This document shows positions 29,821 through 41,612 of a stretch of 64,000 bases of DNA, piece after piece. The first letter of the stretch is position 1, and every line of letters starts with the position of its first letter. The notes below the pieces were generated by a model, which saw only the letters and a list, made by a program, of their open reading frames with translations, ran no database searches and had not been told where the DNA came from. Source of the DNA: Tyzzerella sp. (lineage in GTDB: Bacteria > Bacillota > Clostridia > Lachnospirales > Lachnospiraceae); the NCBI GenBank assembly GCA_017472665.1, contig JAFUOS010000003.1:16510-80509 (forward strand), written 5' to 3'. The position numbers were made by a program, and so were the translations under genes.

Positions 29821-30690
29821 TTATATTTTTTCTCTCATTCGACGATAAAAAGTAGAACGGCTCAGTTGCAAAATTTTAAGAGCCTCTTCTTCTGTAATTA
29901 ACCCCTCTTGGAACTGATTTACTGTTTCCTTAAAAAGCAATGGATCCAAAGAAATGCGTTTTCTCCCTTTATACTTCCCCTCTGCCTTTGCTTTTTCAAT
30001 CCCCGCCTTTTGTCTCAACGTCTGAAACGCTTTCTCATATTCCATCATACGTCCTAAAGAATAGAGATTCCTTCTACATTCTTCCACTGTCAGCACCATA
30101 TTATCTTCTTTCACGAAAATCGTCACTCCGCTTTGAAAAAGACGGAACATAGACTCTGAAAGGTCATTTCGATTGGTAGATATATCGCATAATTGGTTCA
30201 ACACCACCCTATCTCCAGGTTGGAAAAGATTAATTTTCTCTGCGCTCGGCTCCTCATAGGTTACAGCTTTATCGTGTTTTCTTACAACAATAAAATTGTC
30301 ATCTCCACAGCGCATATCTGTGCGTAGTAACCATTCAAATCGATCATAATAATCAAGTCCAACTTCCTTCAATAATTCCCACACATCTTCTCTGGACTGA
30401 CTTGGCGTTCTCTTACTGATAAAAGAAGGGGTCATGTTTACACGATAATAATGTTCCTTCTGAATATCCATGTCAATTCCTGGAATGCCTGAAAATATAT
30501 TGGACGGAAGCGTCTCAATCTGCCCCCAATATGGGGAAAACACATATTGATAATTTTGATCATCAAATCGCTCAAAGGCAATCTCTGCAACATTATATTG
30601 ATTGTCTTTTTTATCTGCTACTTTGATTATTCCTACACTGCGGAAATATGGTGTGCCTTGGAGCGCTGTGGTATATTCGGTTGTTCGCAT
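29821..30690 (-). CDS. resolvase-derived DNA-binding protein without a recombinase active site
   Basis: 289 residues. Residues 155-197 (FQPGDRVVLNQLCDISTNRN and the following helix) resemble the later part of a serine resolvase catalytic domain. The C-terminus (from about 230) resembles the resolvase tail: GIEKAKAEGKYKGRKRISL and a helix-turn-helix (ALKILQLSRSTFYRRM). The first 150 residues are unrelated, and the Arg/Ser nucleophile motif of a resolvase is not visible. It may be a domesticated transcription factor. A consensus promoter lies 100 nt upstream and AAGGAGG precedes the ATG. Confidence 0.65.
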   Translation of the reverse strand: MRTTEYTTALQGTPYFRSVGIIKVADKKDNQYNVAEIAFERFDDQNYQYVFSPYWGQIETLPSNIFSGIPGIDMDIQKEHYYRVNMTPSFISKRTPSQSREDVWELLKEVGLDYYDRFEWLLRTDMRCGDDNFIVVRKHDKAVTYEEPSAEKINLFQPGDRVVLNQLCDISTNRNDLSESMFRLFQSGVTIFVKEDNMVLTVEECRRNLYSLGRMMEYEKAFQTLRQKAGIEKAKAEGKYKGRKRISLDPLLFKETVNQFQEGLITEEEALKILQLSRSTFYRRMREKI

Positions 30691-30793
30691 GTCTTTCCTC
30701 CTTATCTTTCCAATTTTTTATGTGCATCTACAAGTATTTTTTCATATCTTTCTTTGTACATCATCCTATAGAAGCACTTTTAATAGTACTCGT

Positions 30794-30823
30794 ATTATAA
30801 TTCGCATTCCTTTTTTGTGTCAA
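30794..30823 (-). promoter_or_regulatory. promoter of the resolvase-derived gene
   Basis: On the minus strand a perfect TTGACA (30818-30823) and a perfect TATAAT (30794-30799) are 18 bp apart, about 100 nt before the start codon at 30690. Confidence 0.8.
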
Positions 30824-30865
30824 TAGGGTCCTTTTTATTTTTGAGACTAAAATATGATTTTCTCC

Positions 30866-30894
30866 TTGACTTTTACCACCGCCCATACTACAAT
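30866..30894 (+). promoter_or_regulatory. promoter upstream of the Rpn-type nuclease gene
   Basis: TTGACT (30866-30871) and TACAAT (30889-30894) are 17 bp apart on the plus strand. The start codon of the gene is 210 nt downstream, so the leader is long. Confidence 0.6.
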
Positions 30895-31103
30895 GAAAGC
30901 CCACACAGACGATGGCATCATAAAAAGTAACCATCGTACTTCAAACATTCAAATAACATTTCTAAACATCGTATGGCAATTCGCCAATATTTTAATGTTT
31001 GAACAACAAAATATTGAGGAAGGGGCTGAGGCCTATGATTGTAAAATTCCTTATTTGGGTCTGTTACTAGATAAAATTGTATGCTAAAATAAGGAGAAAG
31101 AAT

Positions 31104-32030
31104 ATGAATTACACAACTGAATATCAAGAAATTCCACAAGGAAACCGTGAATACAAAAGCACTTTATTTTGCAAAGTATTCGAAGAGAAAAAACATTTAC
31201 TGGATTTGTACAACAGTGTGAATGGAACGAATTATCAAAACGAGGACGATTTAGAAGTGAACACATTAGAAAATGTCGTTTACATCTCCATGAAGAATGA
31301 CACCTCGTTTTTGATAGACTGTAACATGAATCTATACGAACACCAAAGTACATACAATCCAAATATGCCATTGCGAGGGCTGCTATATTTTGCACAACTG
31401 TACAACAAGTATATTGCGCAGCATAACATAAACGTTTTTAGCAGCACATTACAAGAAGTCCCAATACCACAGTATGTCGTATTTTACAATGGTACGAAGG
31501 AGCAGCCAGATGAACAGATTTTGCTATTATCTGAGGCTTTTCAGAAAAACAATATGCATAAGTATGTTGAAGGTTGTTTGGAATGTCAAGCACATATGTT
31601 GAATATTAATTACGGGCATAACCGTGAATTAATGGAAAAGTGCAAAAGGTTGGAAGAATATGCAATCTTTGTATCGAAAGTACGTCAATATACTGCTGAA
31701 AATCCTAAAAACCCCTCAAGAGCAATTACGCAGGCATTAGATGAGTGTATCGAAAAAGGAATCCTTGCTGATATTCTAAGTAGTCAGAAAGCCGAGGTGT
31801 TAGAATTGGTATTAACGACATTTAATCGCGAATTATACGAACAAGGATTGAGAGAGGAAGGCGCAAGAGAGGCCTCAAAAGAAGCAGAGGAACGTGGTGA
31901 AAAGAATCTCCTCAAACGTCAAGTAAAAAGTAAGTTAGCAAAAGGCAAGTCCGTAGAAGTGATTGCCGATGAAGTAGAAGAAACTGTCGATACTGTTCTT
32001 GCAATCATCAAAGAACTAGAAGGCAATTAG
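31104..32030 (+). CDS. Rpn-family PD-(D/E)XK nuclease, transposase-related
   Basis: 308 residues from the ATG at 31104, behind AAGGAG. The Rpn/transposase_31-like nuclease core carries D72 and the E79-x-Q81 pair (YEHQSTYNPNMPLRGLLY). A charged helical C-terminus rich in Glu/Lys (REEGAREASKEAEERGEK) follows. Members promote RecA-independent recombination in E. coli or act in phage defence; the role here is unknown. It stands alone between its own promoter and the ATP synthase terminator. A homologue is at 60494 and a probable third at the right edge. Confidence 0.82.
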   Translation: MNYTTEYQEIPQGNREYKSTLFCKVFEEKKHLLDLYNSVNGTNYQNEDDLEVNTLENVVYISMKNDTSFLIDCNMNLYEHQSTYNPNMPLRGLLYFAQLYNKYIAQHNINVFSSTLQEVPIPQYVVFYNGTKEQPDEQILLLSEAFQKNNMHKYVEGCLECQAHMLNINYGHNRELMEKCKRLEEYAIFVSKVRQYTAENPKNPSRAITQALDECIEKGILADILSSQKAEVLELVLTTFNRELYEQGLREEGAREASKEAEERGEKNLLKRQVKSKLAKGKSVEVIADEVEETVDTVLAIIKELEGN

Positions 32031-32097
32031 ATAATGATGAAACTATCGATATGACAGCGAAAGCTTCGGAACACATGCATAGAAAAACTTTAAAAAA

Positions 32098-32126
32098 GTA
32101 GGTTATGCACATTTTGCATAACCTAC
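32098..32126 (-). terminator. terminator of the ATP synthase operon
   Basis: GTAGGTTATGCA (32098-32109) and TGCATAACCTAC (32115-32126) form a perfect 12-bp stem. The minus strand continues into TTTTTTAAAG. It lies 19 nt beyond the atpC stop. Confidence 0.93.
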
Positions 32127-32144
32127 TCGACATAAATACCATTT

Positions 32145-32549
32145 TTACTTCGCCGTCTGAATCCGCGCCACGGCCCTCTTCAGCGCCGCCTCGGCCCGCA
32201 CCACATCCAGCCCGGCTTCCTTCCGGGCAAGGCGGTCCTTGGCCCGCTGCCTCGCTGCCTCGGCACGCGTCACGTCGATTTCTTCCGGCCAGTTCGCATC
32301 CTCAGCCAGCACCGTAATGCGCTCCTTCTGGATTTCGATAAACCCACCTAAAATCGCCGCTTTCTTTCTCTCGCCGCCATCGTGGATTTTCATCACACAC
32401 GGCTCGAGAATCGTCGTGAGCGGAATATGATTCTTATAAACTCCCATCTCGCCTTCCACGGAAGTAAATTCCAAAAAGTCGCTCCCGCCTTCAAAGAAAA
32501 CTCCGTCCGGCTCAATAATCTTTAACTCAAATCTGTTATTCTCTGCCAT
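32145..32549 (-). CDS. atpC: ATP synthase F1 epsilon subunit
   Basis: 134 residues from the ATG at 32549; a GTG two codons earlier is less likely. FELKIIEPDGVFFEGGSDFL and the EGEMGVYKNHIPL segment identify epsilon. The helical C-terminus (AEAARQRAKDRLARKEAGLD) regulates rotation. Its coding DNA is unusually GC-rich (about 72% over 32161-32280) in a low-GC region. Last gene of the operon. Confidence 0.95.
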   Translation of the reverse strand: MAENNRFELKIIEPDGVFFEGGSDFLEFTSVEGEMGVYKNHIPLTTILEPCVMKIHDGGERKKAAILGGFIEIQKERITVLAEDANWPEEIDVTRAEAARQRAKDRLARKEAGLDVVRAEAALKRAVARIQTAK

Positions 32550-32561
32550 ACGCACCCACCT

Positions 32562-33965
<1,404 letters not shown>

Positions 33966-34829
33966 TTATCCGATAGCATCCGCTCCGGCTATAATTTCTG
34001 TTAATTCTTGTGTAATAGCACCCTGACGGGCTCTATTGTATTTCAATTCCAAATCATTTATGATTTCTTCTGCATTATTCGTCGCGGAATCCATCGCCTG
34101 CATACGCGCGCCATTTTCACTTGCAACTGCCTCTACAAAAGCACCATATAAAATACTGGTCACATACTTTGGGATCAGAAGGCCGATTGCTTCCTCTTCG
34201 CTTGGCTCGAAATTCATGAGCGTAAGCTGGCCTGCTTCGCCTTCCTCCGTCTGCATTTCCGCAGGATCTATCGGAAGAAGCTTCATCAATTTCGGTACAT
34301 GACTCACTGTATTCTTAAATTCGGTATATGCAATATAGATTTCCCCGATTTCTCCATTGGAAAAATCAGAAAGTAATCTTGTTCCAATCTGTCTTGCGTC
34401 TTCAAACGTCGGGTCCTCAATCACTTCCGGATAATCGACTGCAATCTCGTAACCTTTTCTCGCAAGGGTTTCTGCTCCTTTATTTCCGACTGTGTACAGA
34501 CGAACCTTTTCTTTTTCAAATCCGCTCGACTGAATCAGTCTGGCAATGTTGGCATTGTAACCGCCTGCAAGACCTCTGTTTGAAGTAATCGCAACAATCC
34601 CTACTTTGTCAGAATTGCCGCTTTTCAGATAAGGATGGTTAATCTCTCCCGCTTGTGCAAGCATAGACGTCATCGTCTTATACATATACTGAAAATATGG
34701 TTTTGAGTTTTCTGCACGTTGTCTCGCTTTTTGTAGTTTTACAGTAGAAACAAGTTTCATGGCTTTTGTAATCTGCTGCGTGCTTTGAATACTGCCGCGG
34801 CGTCTTTTAATTTCTCTCATTGATGCCAT
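33966..34829 (-). CDS. atpG: ATP synthase F1 gamma subunit
   Basis: 287 residues. MREIKRRRGSIQSTQQITKA and ITSNRGLAGGYN at the start, and a C-terminal helix (YNRARQGAITQELTEIIAGA), are typical of the rotating central stalk. It lies between atpA and atpD. Confidence 0.97.
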   Translation of the reverse strand: MASMREIKRRRGSIQSTQQITKAMKLVSTVKLQKARQRAENSKPYFQYMYKTMTSMLAQAGEINHPYLKSGNSDKVGIVAITSNRGLAGGYNANIARLIQSSGFEKEKVRLYTVGNKGAETLARKGYEIAVDYPEVIEDPTFEDARQIGTRLLSDFSNGEIGEIYIAYTEFKNTVSHVPKLMKLLPIDPAEMQTEEGEAGQLTLMNFEPSEEEAIGLLIPKYVTSILYGAFVEAVASENGARMQAMDSATNNAEEIINDLELKYNRARQGAITQELTEIIAGADAIG

Positions 34830-34875
34830 GATAATAGCTCTCCTCTCTTACTTAAGGAAAACATCTTCGAGTTTT

Positions 34876-36417
<1,542 letters not shown>

Positions 36418-36423
36418 TTATGG

Positions 36424-36490
36424 TTGCACATGTTTTGTGCTTGTACATAATTTGGCACTCATACATATTTCTGCACTTGTACATATTTTG
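36424..36490. repeat. imperfect 18-bp tandem repeats between atpH and atpA
   Basis: Three units with a period of 18 bp are centred on TTGTACATA, TCATACATA and TTGTACATA, about 36442-36495, with a degenerate fourth to the left. They fill an unusual 108-bp gap within an otherwise tightly packed operon. Confidence 0.6.
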
Positions 36491-36498
36491 TACGTGCC

Positions 36499-37044
36499 TT
36501 ACACCTGCACATTTCTTAACTCGCGCGACAATTCATACAATTTCGTCTTAATACTGCTGTCCACCACGCGGTCACCGATTCGGATTACCATGCCGCCAAT
36601 TAAGGATGCATCTACAGAATAGTTCATTTCAAATGTTTCATATTTTGTAGTATCCAATAATCTTTGTTCCACCTTTGCTTTTTGTTTGTCGCTCAGCTGG
36701 ACTGCTGTTGTGACACTGGCAATTCCAATTTTCTTTTCTTCTTTTACAAGGTCGATAAAATAATCAAACACGGAAAGCATCTCTTCTGCACGACCCTTTG
36801 TCACGAGGATGGTCATCATCCCCACGATTTCTTTCGGGATTCTGCCGCTGAAGGTGTCTTCCACGATTTTCACTTTATCTTCTTTCATAATCTTTGGATG
36901 ATTCATTAATTTGCCAAACTCATCGTTCGTGCGCAAAATCTCAGCCACGACCTTCACTGCTTCAAAAAATTCATCCATACGGTTCTCTTCCAAAGCGACT
37001 GCAAATAATGCATCCCCATATGTTTTTGAAACTAACTTAGCCAT
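36499..37044 (-). CDS. atpH: ATP synthase F1 delta subunit
   Basis: 181 residues. KTYGDALFAVALEENR near the start and SLIGGMVIRIGDRVVDSSIK at the end identify delta, which joins F1 to the peripheral stalk. It overlaps atpF by 13 nt, suggesting coupled translation. Confidence 0.96.
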   Translation of the reverse strand: MAKLVSKTYGDALFAVALEENRMDEFFEAVKVVAEILRTNDEFGKLMNHPKIMKEDKVKIVEDTFSGRIPKEIVGMMTILVTKGRAEEMLSVFDYFIDLVKEEKKIGIASVTTAVQLSDKQKAKVEQRLLDTTKYETFEMNYSVDASLIGGMVIRIGDRVVDSSIKTKLYELSRELRNVQV

Positions 37045-37547
37045 GTACCTTCACCCATTTCTTTCAATGTTTCGTCAATCAGACTTTCCTGTACATTCGT
37101 ATCAATAGAAGCCGCTACGACTTTTTCAGCCATCATAGATGCAATCGTAATCATCTCTTGTTTCATATCGTTAAGTGCATGTTTCTTTTCTAATTCAATC
37201 TCGGCATTTGCACGAGCGATAATACGGGCTGCCTCTTCTTTTGCCTCAGCGACAATTTTTGCTTCATTTTGAAGTGCTCTTTTGCGCGCATCACTGAGAA
37301 TGACCTGCACTTCCTTGTCCACTTCTTTCAGTTTTTGCTCATATTCTTCTCTATAAGCAATCGCTTCTGCTTTTTCACGCTTTGCAGACTCCTGATCATC
37401 CACAACACGCTGTCTTCTCTTTTCCAGCATGTCTCTTACCGGATTAAACAGCAGATAAGAAAGCAACGTGAATAATACAAGCATACTCAGCGCCATGACT
37501 GCGACATCAAACAAAAACTGCGCATCAAGTGAAAATAAACGTTCCAA
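37032..37547 (-). CDS. atpF: ATP synthase F0 b subunit
   Basis: 171 residues. One N-terminal membrane helix (FDVAVMALSMLVLFTLLSYL) leads to a long charged coiled coil that forms the peripheral stalk. It lies 43 nt after atpE and overlaps atpH. Confidence 0.95.
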   Translation of the reverse strand: MERLFSLDAQFLFDVAVMALSMLVLFTLLSYLLFNPVRDMLEKRRQRVVDDQESAKREKAEAIAYREEYEQKLKEVDKEVQVILSDARKRALQNEAKIVAEAKEEAARIIARANAEIELEKKHALNDMKQEMITIASMMAEKVVAASIDTNVQESLIDETLKEMGEGTWLS

Positions 37548-37590
37548 GGTCCAGCCTCCTTCCCTCTATTCTTTCTTTTTATCCTGTTTT

Positions 37591-37869
<279 letters not shown>

Positions 37870-37895
37870 CTAATTTTTGATTTTTATTTTATTAT

Positions 37896-38615
37896 TTAAT
37901 TTTTGTCTGGTATCTTGTTGCCGATAAATACCATCGTCAACATACAGAATACATACGTCTGGATTGCCCCGGAAAATACATCGAAATATACATGTAAGAT
38001 TCCCGGCCAAAAGAATGCAATTTTATATAGCAGTCCATAAACCAGCGCCATAATAACGGTTCCTGCCAGCACGTTTCCAAATAAACGCAGTGACAAAGAA
38101 AATGGGGTTGCGATTTCTCCAATCAGGTTAATCGGGAACAAAAGCGGTATCGGCTGGAACAATTCTGTAAATGCGCCGAATTTGTTGTACCGGATGTTGT
38201 TCACCTGAACCAGGAAAAATGTGATCAATCCCAAACCAAGCGTGACACCATAATCTGCTGTCGGCGGCCTGAGGCCCAATAATCCGGAAAGATTACTGAA
38301 CAAAATAAACAGGAACAACACTCCAATATAATTGCGGAATGGTGCGCCCTTTTTCCCCATGGAACTTGCTACCATGCCATCCAGCATCTCGACCACGAGC
38401 TCCATCGCATTTTGAAAACGACTCGGCTTTTCGTTTGTGTCTTTCAGCTTAATTCTTGCGACGAGAGCAATTAAAATAAGTGCGACACAGATAATGAGCA
38501 GACTGACATGGGTCGTTGTCAGATATACTTCCTGTCCTAGAATTTTCAACTTTAACAGGTTATGAATCATAAAGTCTGCTTCTTTTGCTGCCACAACTCC
38601 TAAGCTGTTTCCCAC
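37896..38615 (-). CDS. atpB: ATP synthase F0 a subunit
   Basis: 239 residues. The essential stator Arg is in PFSLSLRLFGNVLAG (fourth helix region), next to the c ring. Five hydrophobic segments are visible. The start appears to be GTG at 38615, 8 nt after GGAGG; an ATG one base earlier is in a different frame. It forms the ion half-channels together with the c ring. Confidence 0.95.
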   Translation of the reverse strand: MGNSLGVVAAKEADFMIHNLLKLKILGQEVYLTTTHVSLLIICVALILIALVARIKLKDTNEKPSRFQNAMELVVEMLDGMVASSMGKKGAPFRNYIGVLFLFILFSNLSGLLGLRPPTADYGVTLGLGLITFFLVQVNNIRYNKFGAFTELFQPIPLLFPINLIGEIATPFSLSLRLFGNVLAGTVIMALVYGLLYKIAFFWPGILHVYFDVFSGAIQTYVFCMLTMVFIGNKIPDKN

Positions 38616-38669
38616 ATTATCACCCTCCTTTACTCAGTTTTCTTTACTTTTGGTTTCAATGTTTTAATC

Positions 38670-39065
38670 TCATTTCTGCGATTTCAATAAGTGTTTAGAA
38701 AACACTCTGTGCATAAGCGGCTGCATATAAGCTGCCACTTTCAATGCAAAAATCCCTGCCAATACGGTCAGCGGATTGCCCCACTCATAGTAGATAACCA
38801 CACCAATCACAACACACACCACCAAAGCACGCGTCATGTATGACTTGCGCATATATCTATCTGCAGAATCTGCATCAAAATCCAACGCATCTTCCACGGA
38901 ACGCTGCATATGAATGGCTAGTCCCCCACTGAGCAGCACACCGCTCCATAACCCCACGGCATTATATACATGGTTTTCAAAAAAAATCAGACATACTATC
39001 TGCTCTATGACTCCTACGAGAAGAATTCCCGCAAGAAGTTCTGCTAACGTGCTATTCTTCTTCAT
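38670..39065 (-). CDS. atpI: ATP synthase subunit I-like membrane protein
   Basis: 131 residues from the ATG at 39065, just inside the end of the previous gene. There are four hydrophobic segments, in an AtpI-type arrangement. In A. woodii and other Na+ ATPases AtpI helps assemble the c ring; that role is inferred here from position. It lies between atpZ and atpB. Confidence 0.75.
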   Translation of the reverse strand: MKKNSTLAELLAGILLVGVIEQIVCLIFFENHVYNAVGLWSGVLLSGGLAIHMQRSVEDALDFDADSADRYMRKSYMTRALVVCVVIGVVIYYEWGNPLTVLAGIFALKVAAYMQPLMHRVFSKHLLKSQK

Positions 39066-39288
39066 CTTCCTCTTCCTTTGCTTCTTCGATTGCACGGCGT
39101 ACCATCGCATAAACATTGCGGGCGCCAGAAAATACTCCTAAAATCATCAGCGGTATCGTAAGAGGAATCGAAAATTTCCCTTCCAGCCACACTCCTGCGT
39201 AGGTGCACAAGAGGATTGGGGCTACCATGCTGATACCCAACTGCGAAATCAATGCAAATGTAGTATATACGCTTTTTTTATTTTTCAT
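39052..39288 (-). CDS. atpZ: AtpZ/AtpI-family protein
   Basis: 78 residues. Two membrane helices (FALISQLGISMVAPILLCTY and a second from about residue 40) are followed by a Glu-rich tail (EEAKEEEDEEE). First gene of the ATP synthase operon. AtpZ with AtpI is thought to form a cation channel or assembly factor in Firmicutes. Confidence 0.8.
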   Translation of the reverse strand: MKNKKSVYTTFALISQLGISMVAPILLCTYAGVWLEGKFSIPLTIPLMILGVFSGARNVYAMVRRAIEEAKEEEDEEE

Positions 39289-39324
39289 AATTTCTTTCTT
39301 GTTTTCCTCTCAAACCCTTTCTTC

Positions 39325-39353
39325 ATCTTACAATATCTGCTTGCCTGTGTCTA
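39325..39353 (-). promoter_or_regulatory. ATP synthase operon promoter
   Basis: On the minus strand TAGACA (39348-39353) and TAAGAT (39325-39330) are 17 bp apart, about 37 nt upstream of the atpZ start. Confidence 0.65.
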
Positions 39354-39404
39354 GCGTTTTTGATGATTTTTCTTTACCAAATCTTAGCCATTTTAAATTA
39401 CGAA

Positions 39405-39424
39405 GAGGGACATTAGTCCCACTC
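39405..39424 (-). terminator. hairpin at the trmL 3' end
   Basis: GAGGGAC (39405-39411) and GTCCC-A-CTC (39416-39424) pair, overlapping the trmL stop. On the minus strand it is followed by TTCGTAATTT, a poor T-tract, so termination may be partial. Confidence 0.45.
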
Positions 39425-39907
39425 TAATCGGTGTAAATGCCCCTCTTTCGTCATATCCTTAAAATTGTTCTGTCGCAGTGCCTCATACAGGACAATCGCC
39501 ACCGAATTTCCAAGATTGAGCGAACGGATATCGCCCACCATCGGAATTCGAATACTATCTTCCTTATGATGCACTAAAATTTCTTCCGGAATGCCCGCAC
39601 TTTCCTTACCAAACATGATATAGCAGTCTGGCTCGTAAGACACATCGGTGTAGACATTCGGTGCTTTTGTGGTCGCCATATAGATTTTAGCTCCCGGATT
39701 TTTCTCTAGAAAATCATTAAAATCGATGTACGTTGTCACATCTAAATCTTTCCAGTAATCCATCCCCGCACGTTTCAATGATTTCTCATCCAAACGGAAA
39801 CCCAGCGGCTCAATCAAGTGTAATCTTGTACCTGTCGCCACACAAGTCCTTCCAATATTCCCTGTATTTGCCGGAATCTCCGGCTCAAATAATACAATGT
39901 TTAACAT
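39413..39907 (-). CDS. trmL: tRNA (cytidine/uridine-34-2'-O)-methyltransferase
   Basis: 164 residues. A SPOUT methyltransferase with FEPEIPANTGNIGRTCVATG, IMFGKESAGIPEEIL and IPMVGDIRSLNLGNSVAIVL, which form the knotted SAM site. It methylates the wobble base of certain tRNA-Leu. It lies 10 nt after an aminotransferase gene. Confidence 0.94.
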   Translation of the reverse strand: MLNIVLFEPEIPANTGNIGRTCVATGTRLHLIEPLGFRLDEKSLKRAGMDYWKDLDVTTYIDFNDFLEKNPGAKIYMATTKAPNVYTDVSYEPDCYIMFGKESAGIPEEILVHHKEDSIRIPMVGDIRSLNLGNSVAIVLYEALRQNNFKDMTKEGHLHRLEWD

Positions 39908-39917
39908 CTTTTTTCCT

Positions 39918-41087
39918 CTATTTTTCGTTTCTTAAACGAGTAATAAATCTCTCCAGACGGCCGATTGCCTCTTTCAAATCCTCAATCGAATATGCATAAG
40001 AAATTCGAAGGAATCCTTCTCCACAATCACCAAACGCAGTTCCTGGAACGATAGCAACCTTTTCTTCTTCCAGTAAGCGTGTCGCAAATTCTTCCGAAGT
40101 CATGCCAAATTCCTTGATGCTTGGGAATATGTAAAATGCTCCAAATGGTTCGAAGCAATCTAAGCCGATTCTCTTAAACTCATGTACTAAGAAACGTCTT
40201 CTCTGGTTATATGCCTCGCGCATTTCCTCTACTTCTGCTTCGCAGCTTCTAAGTGCTTCCACCGCTGCATACTGGCTGTTTGTAGGAGCACACATGATTG
40301 CATACTGATGGATTTTTACCATTTGAGAAATGATTTCTGCTGGTCCACATGCGTAGCCAAGTCTCCATCCTGTCATGGCAAATCCTTTTGAAAAACCATT
40401 GATTAAAATCGTGCGTTCCTTCATTCCTTCAAAGCTTGCGATGGAAACGTGTTCTCCTTTGTAGCTCAATTCTGAATAAATCTCATCTGAGATCACAAAT
40501 AAATCATGTTTCTTCACTACTTCTACGATTGGTTCCAAGTCTTCTTTTGTCATAATAGAGCCAGTCGGATTATTCGGGAATGGCATTACCAGAATCTTTG
40601 TTTTTGGAGTAATTGCAGCTTCTAATTCTTCTGCTGTCAGTTTAAATTCATTCTTTTCCTGAAGTGGAATCACAACCGGTACTCCGTCTGCCAAAACAGT
40701 ACATGGCAGATAAGAAACGTAACTTGGCTGTGGAATCAGGACTTCATCGCCTGGGTCCAACATGGCACGAAGTGCGATATCAATACCCTCACTTCCGCCG
40801 ACTGTCACAATCACTTCATTCTGATAATTATACTGTACATTTACTTTTCTATCTAAGTATTTGCAGATTTCAATTTTTAATTCTTTCAAACCAGCATTCG
40901 ATGTGTAGAATGTCTTCCCTTTTTCCAGAGTGTAGATTCCTTCTTCACGAATACGCCATGGTGTATCAAAATCAGGTTCCCCTACTCCAAGAGAAATTGC
41001 ATCTGGCATCTCGCTTACTACGTCGAAAAATTTACGAATGCCTGATGGTGCAATGCTGGTCACTTTTTGTGATAATGGATTTCTCAT
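39918..41087 (-). CDS. PLP-dependent class I/II aminotransferase
   Basis: 389 residues. The PLP lysine is in INGFSKGFAMTGWRLGYACG, with FPNNPTGSIM and YVSYLPCTVLADG also typical. It resembles aspartate/aromatic aminotransferases (AspB/PatA-like); the exact substrate is not certain. Its ATG overlaps the stop of an Lrp-type regulator (TAATG), so the two are coupled and probably linked in amino-acid metabolism. Confidence 0.9.
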   Translation of the reverse strand: MRNPLSQKVTSIAPSGIRKFFDVVSEMPDAISLGVGEPDFDTPWRIREEGIYTLEKGKTFYTSNAGLKELKIEICKYLDRKVNVQYNYQNEVIVTVGGSEGIDIALRAMLDPGDEVLIPQPSYVSYLPCTVLADGVPVVIPLQEKNEFKLTAEELEAAITPKTKILVMPFPNNPTGSIMTKEDLEPIVEVVKKHDLFVISDEIYSELSYKGEHVSIASFEGMKERTILINGFSKGFAMTGWRLGYACGPAEIISQMVKIHQYAIMCAPTNSQYAAVEALRSCEAEVEEMREAYNQRRRFLVHEFKRIGLDCFEPFGAFYIFPSIKEFGMTSEEFATRLLEEEKVAIVPGTAFGDCGEGFLRISYAYSIEDLKEAIGRLERFITRLRNEK

Positions 41088-41569
41088 TATAATGTCACCG
41101 GCATCCTTTCTGGTTTAGATTTCTTTACTAAGATGGTTCCATGGTCTTTGTATTTCTTTAAAATAAAGTGTGTAGCTGTGCTAAGAACAGAATCTACCGG
41201 AGATAATTTGTCCGATACGAACTGTGACACTTCTTTCAAGGTCTTTCCTTCTAATGTGACAAGCAAATCGTAAGCTCCTGAAATCAAGTACACGGCGCTT
41301 ACTTCTGGGTAGTTGTAAATGCGTTCTGCGATTTTGTCAAAGCCTTGATTTCTTTGAGGTGTCACACGTACTTCGATGAGTGCGGTTACGGATTCTACGC
41401 CTGCTTTGTCCCAGTCGATTAAGGTGTGGTAGCCGCAGATAATTTTTTCTTTTTCCATTTCTGCGATTTCATTTGCGACAGTTACTTCATCTGTGCCAAG
41501 TAATACGGCAAGTTCACCTAAATCTACTTTACTTTTCTTTTCGATATACTTTAAAATTTGAGTTCTCAT
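41087..41569 (-). CDS. Lrp/AsnC-family regulator
   Basis: 160 residues. A winged helix at the N-terminus (LGELAVLLGTDEVTVANEIA) is followed by a RAM ligand-binding domain (AVYLISGAYDLLVTLEGKTL). Such proteins sense amino acids. It is translationally coupled to the downstream aminotransferase, which it likely regulates. Confidence 0.9.
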   Translation of the reverse strand: MRTQILKYIEKKSKVDLGELAVLLGTDEVTVANEIAEMEKEKIICGYHTLIDWDKAGVESVTALIEVRVTPQRNQGFDKIAERIYNYPEVSAVYLISGAYDLLVTLEGKTLKEVSQFVSDKLSPVDSVLSTATHFILKKYKDHGTILVKKSKPERMPVTL

Positions 41570-41612
41570 AGGATTCTCTCCTCCCTTATATGTTTAATGC
41601 ATGATGTGTGCT

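Larger units (their letters stand above)
30691..31103. other. divergent intergenic region with two promoters
   Basis: 413 bp without a confident gene. It holds the minus-strand promoter at 30794-30823 and the plus-strand promoter at 30866-30894, described separately. The roughly 200-nt leader of the plus transcript contains an open frame from 30893 to 31087 that lacks a ribosome site; it is not called. Confidence 0.5.

Noticed and set aside
30893-31087. 64-codon plus-strand ORF ahead of the Rpn gene
   Set aside because: No ribosome site; the ATG overlaps the -10 box region of the promoter; no recognisable family.
32105-32317. Pro/Ser-rich plus-strand ORF
   Set aside because: Antisense shadow of the GC-rich end of atpC, overlapping the operon terminator.
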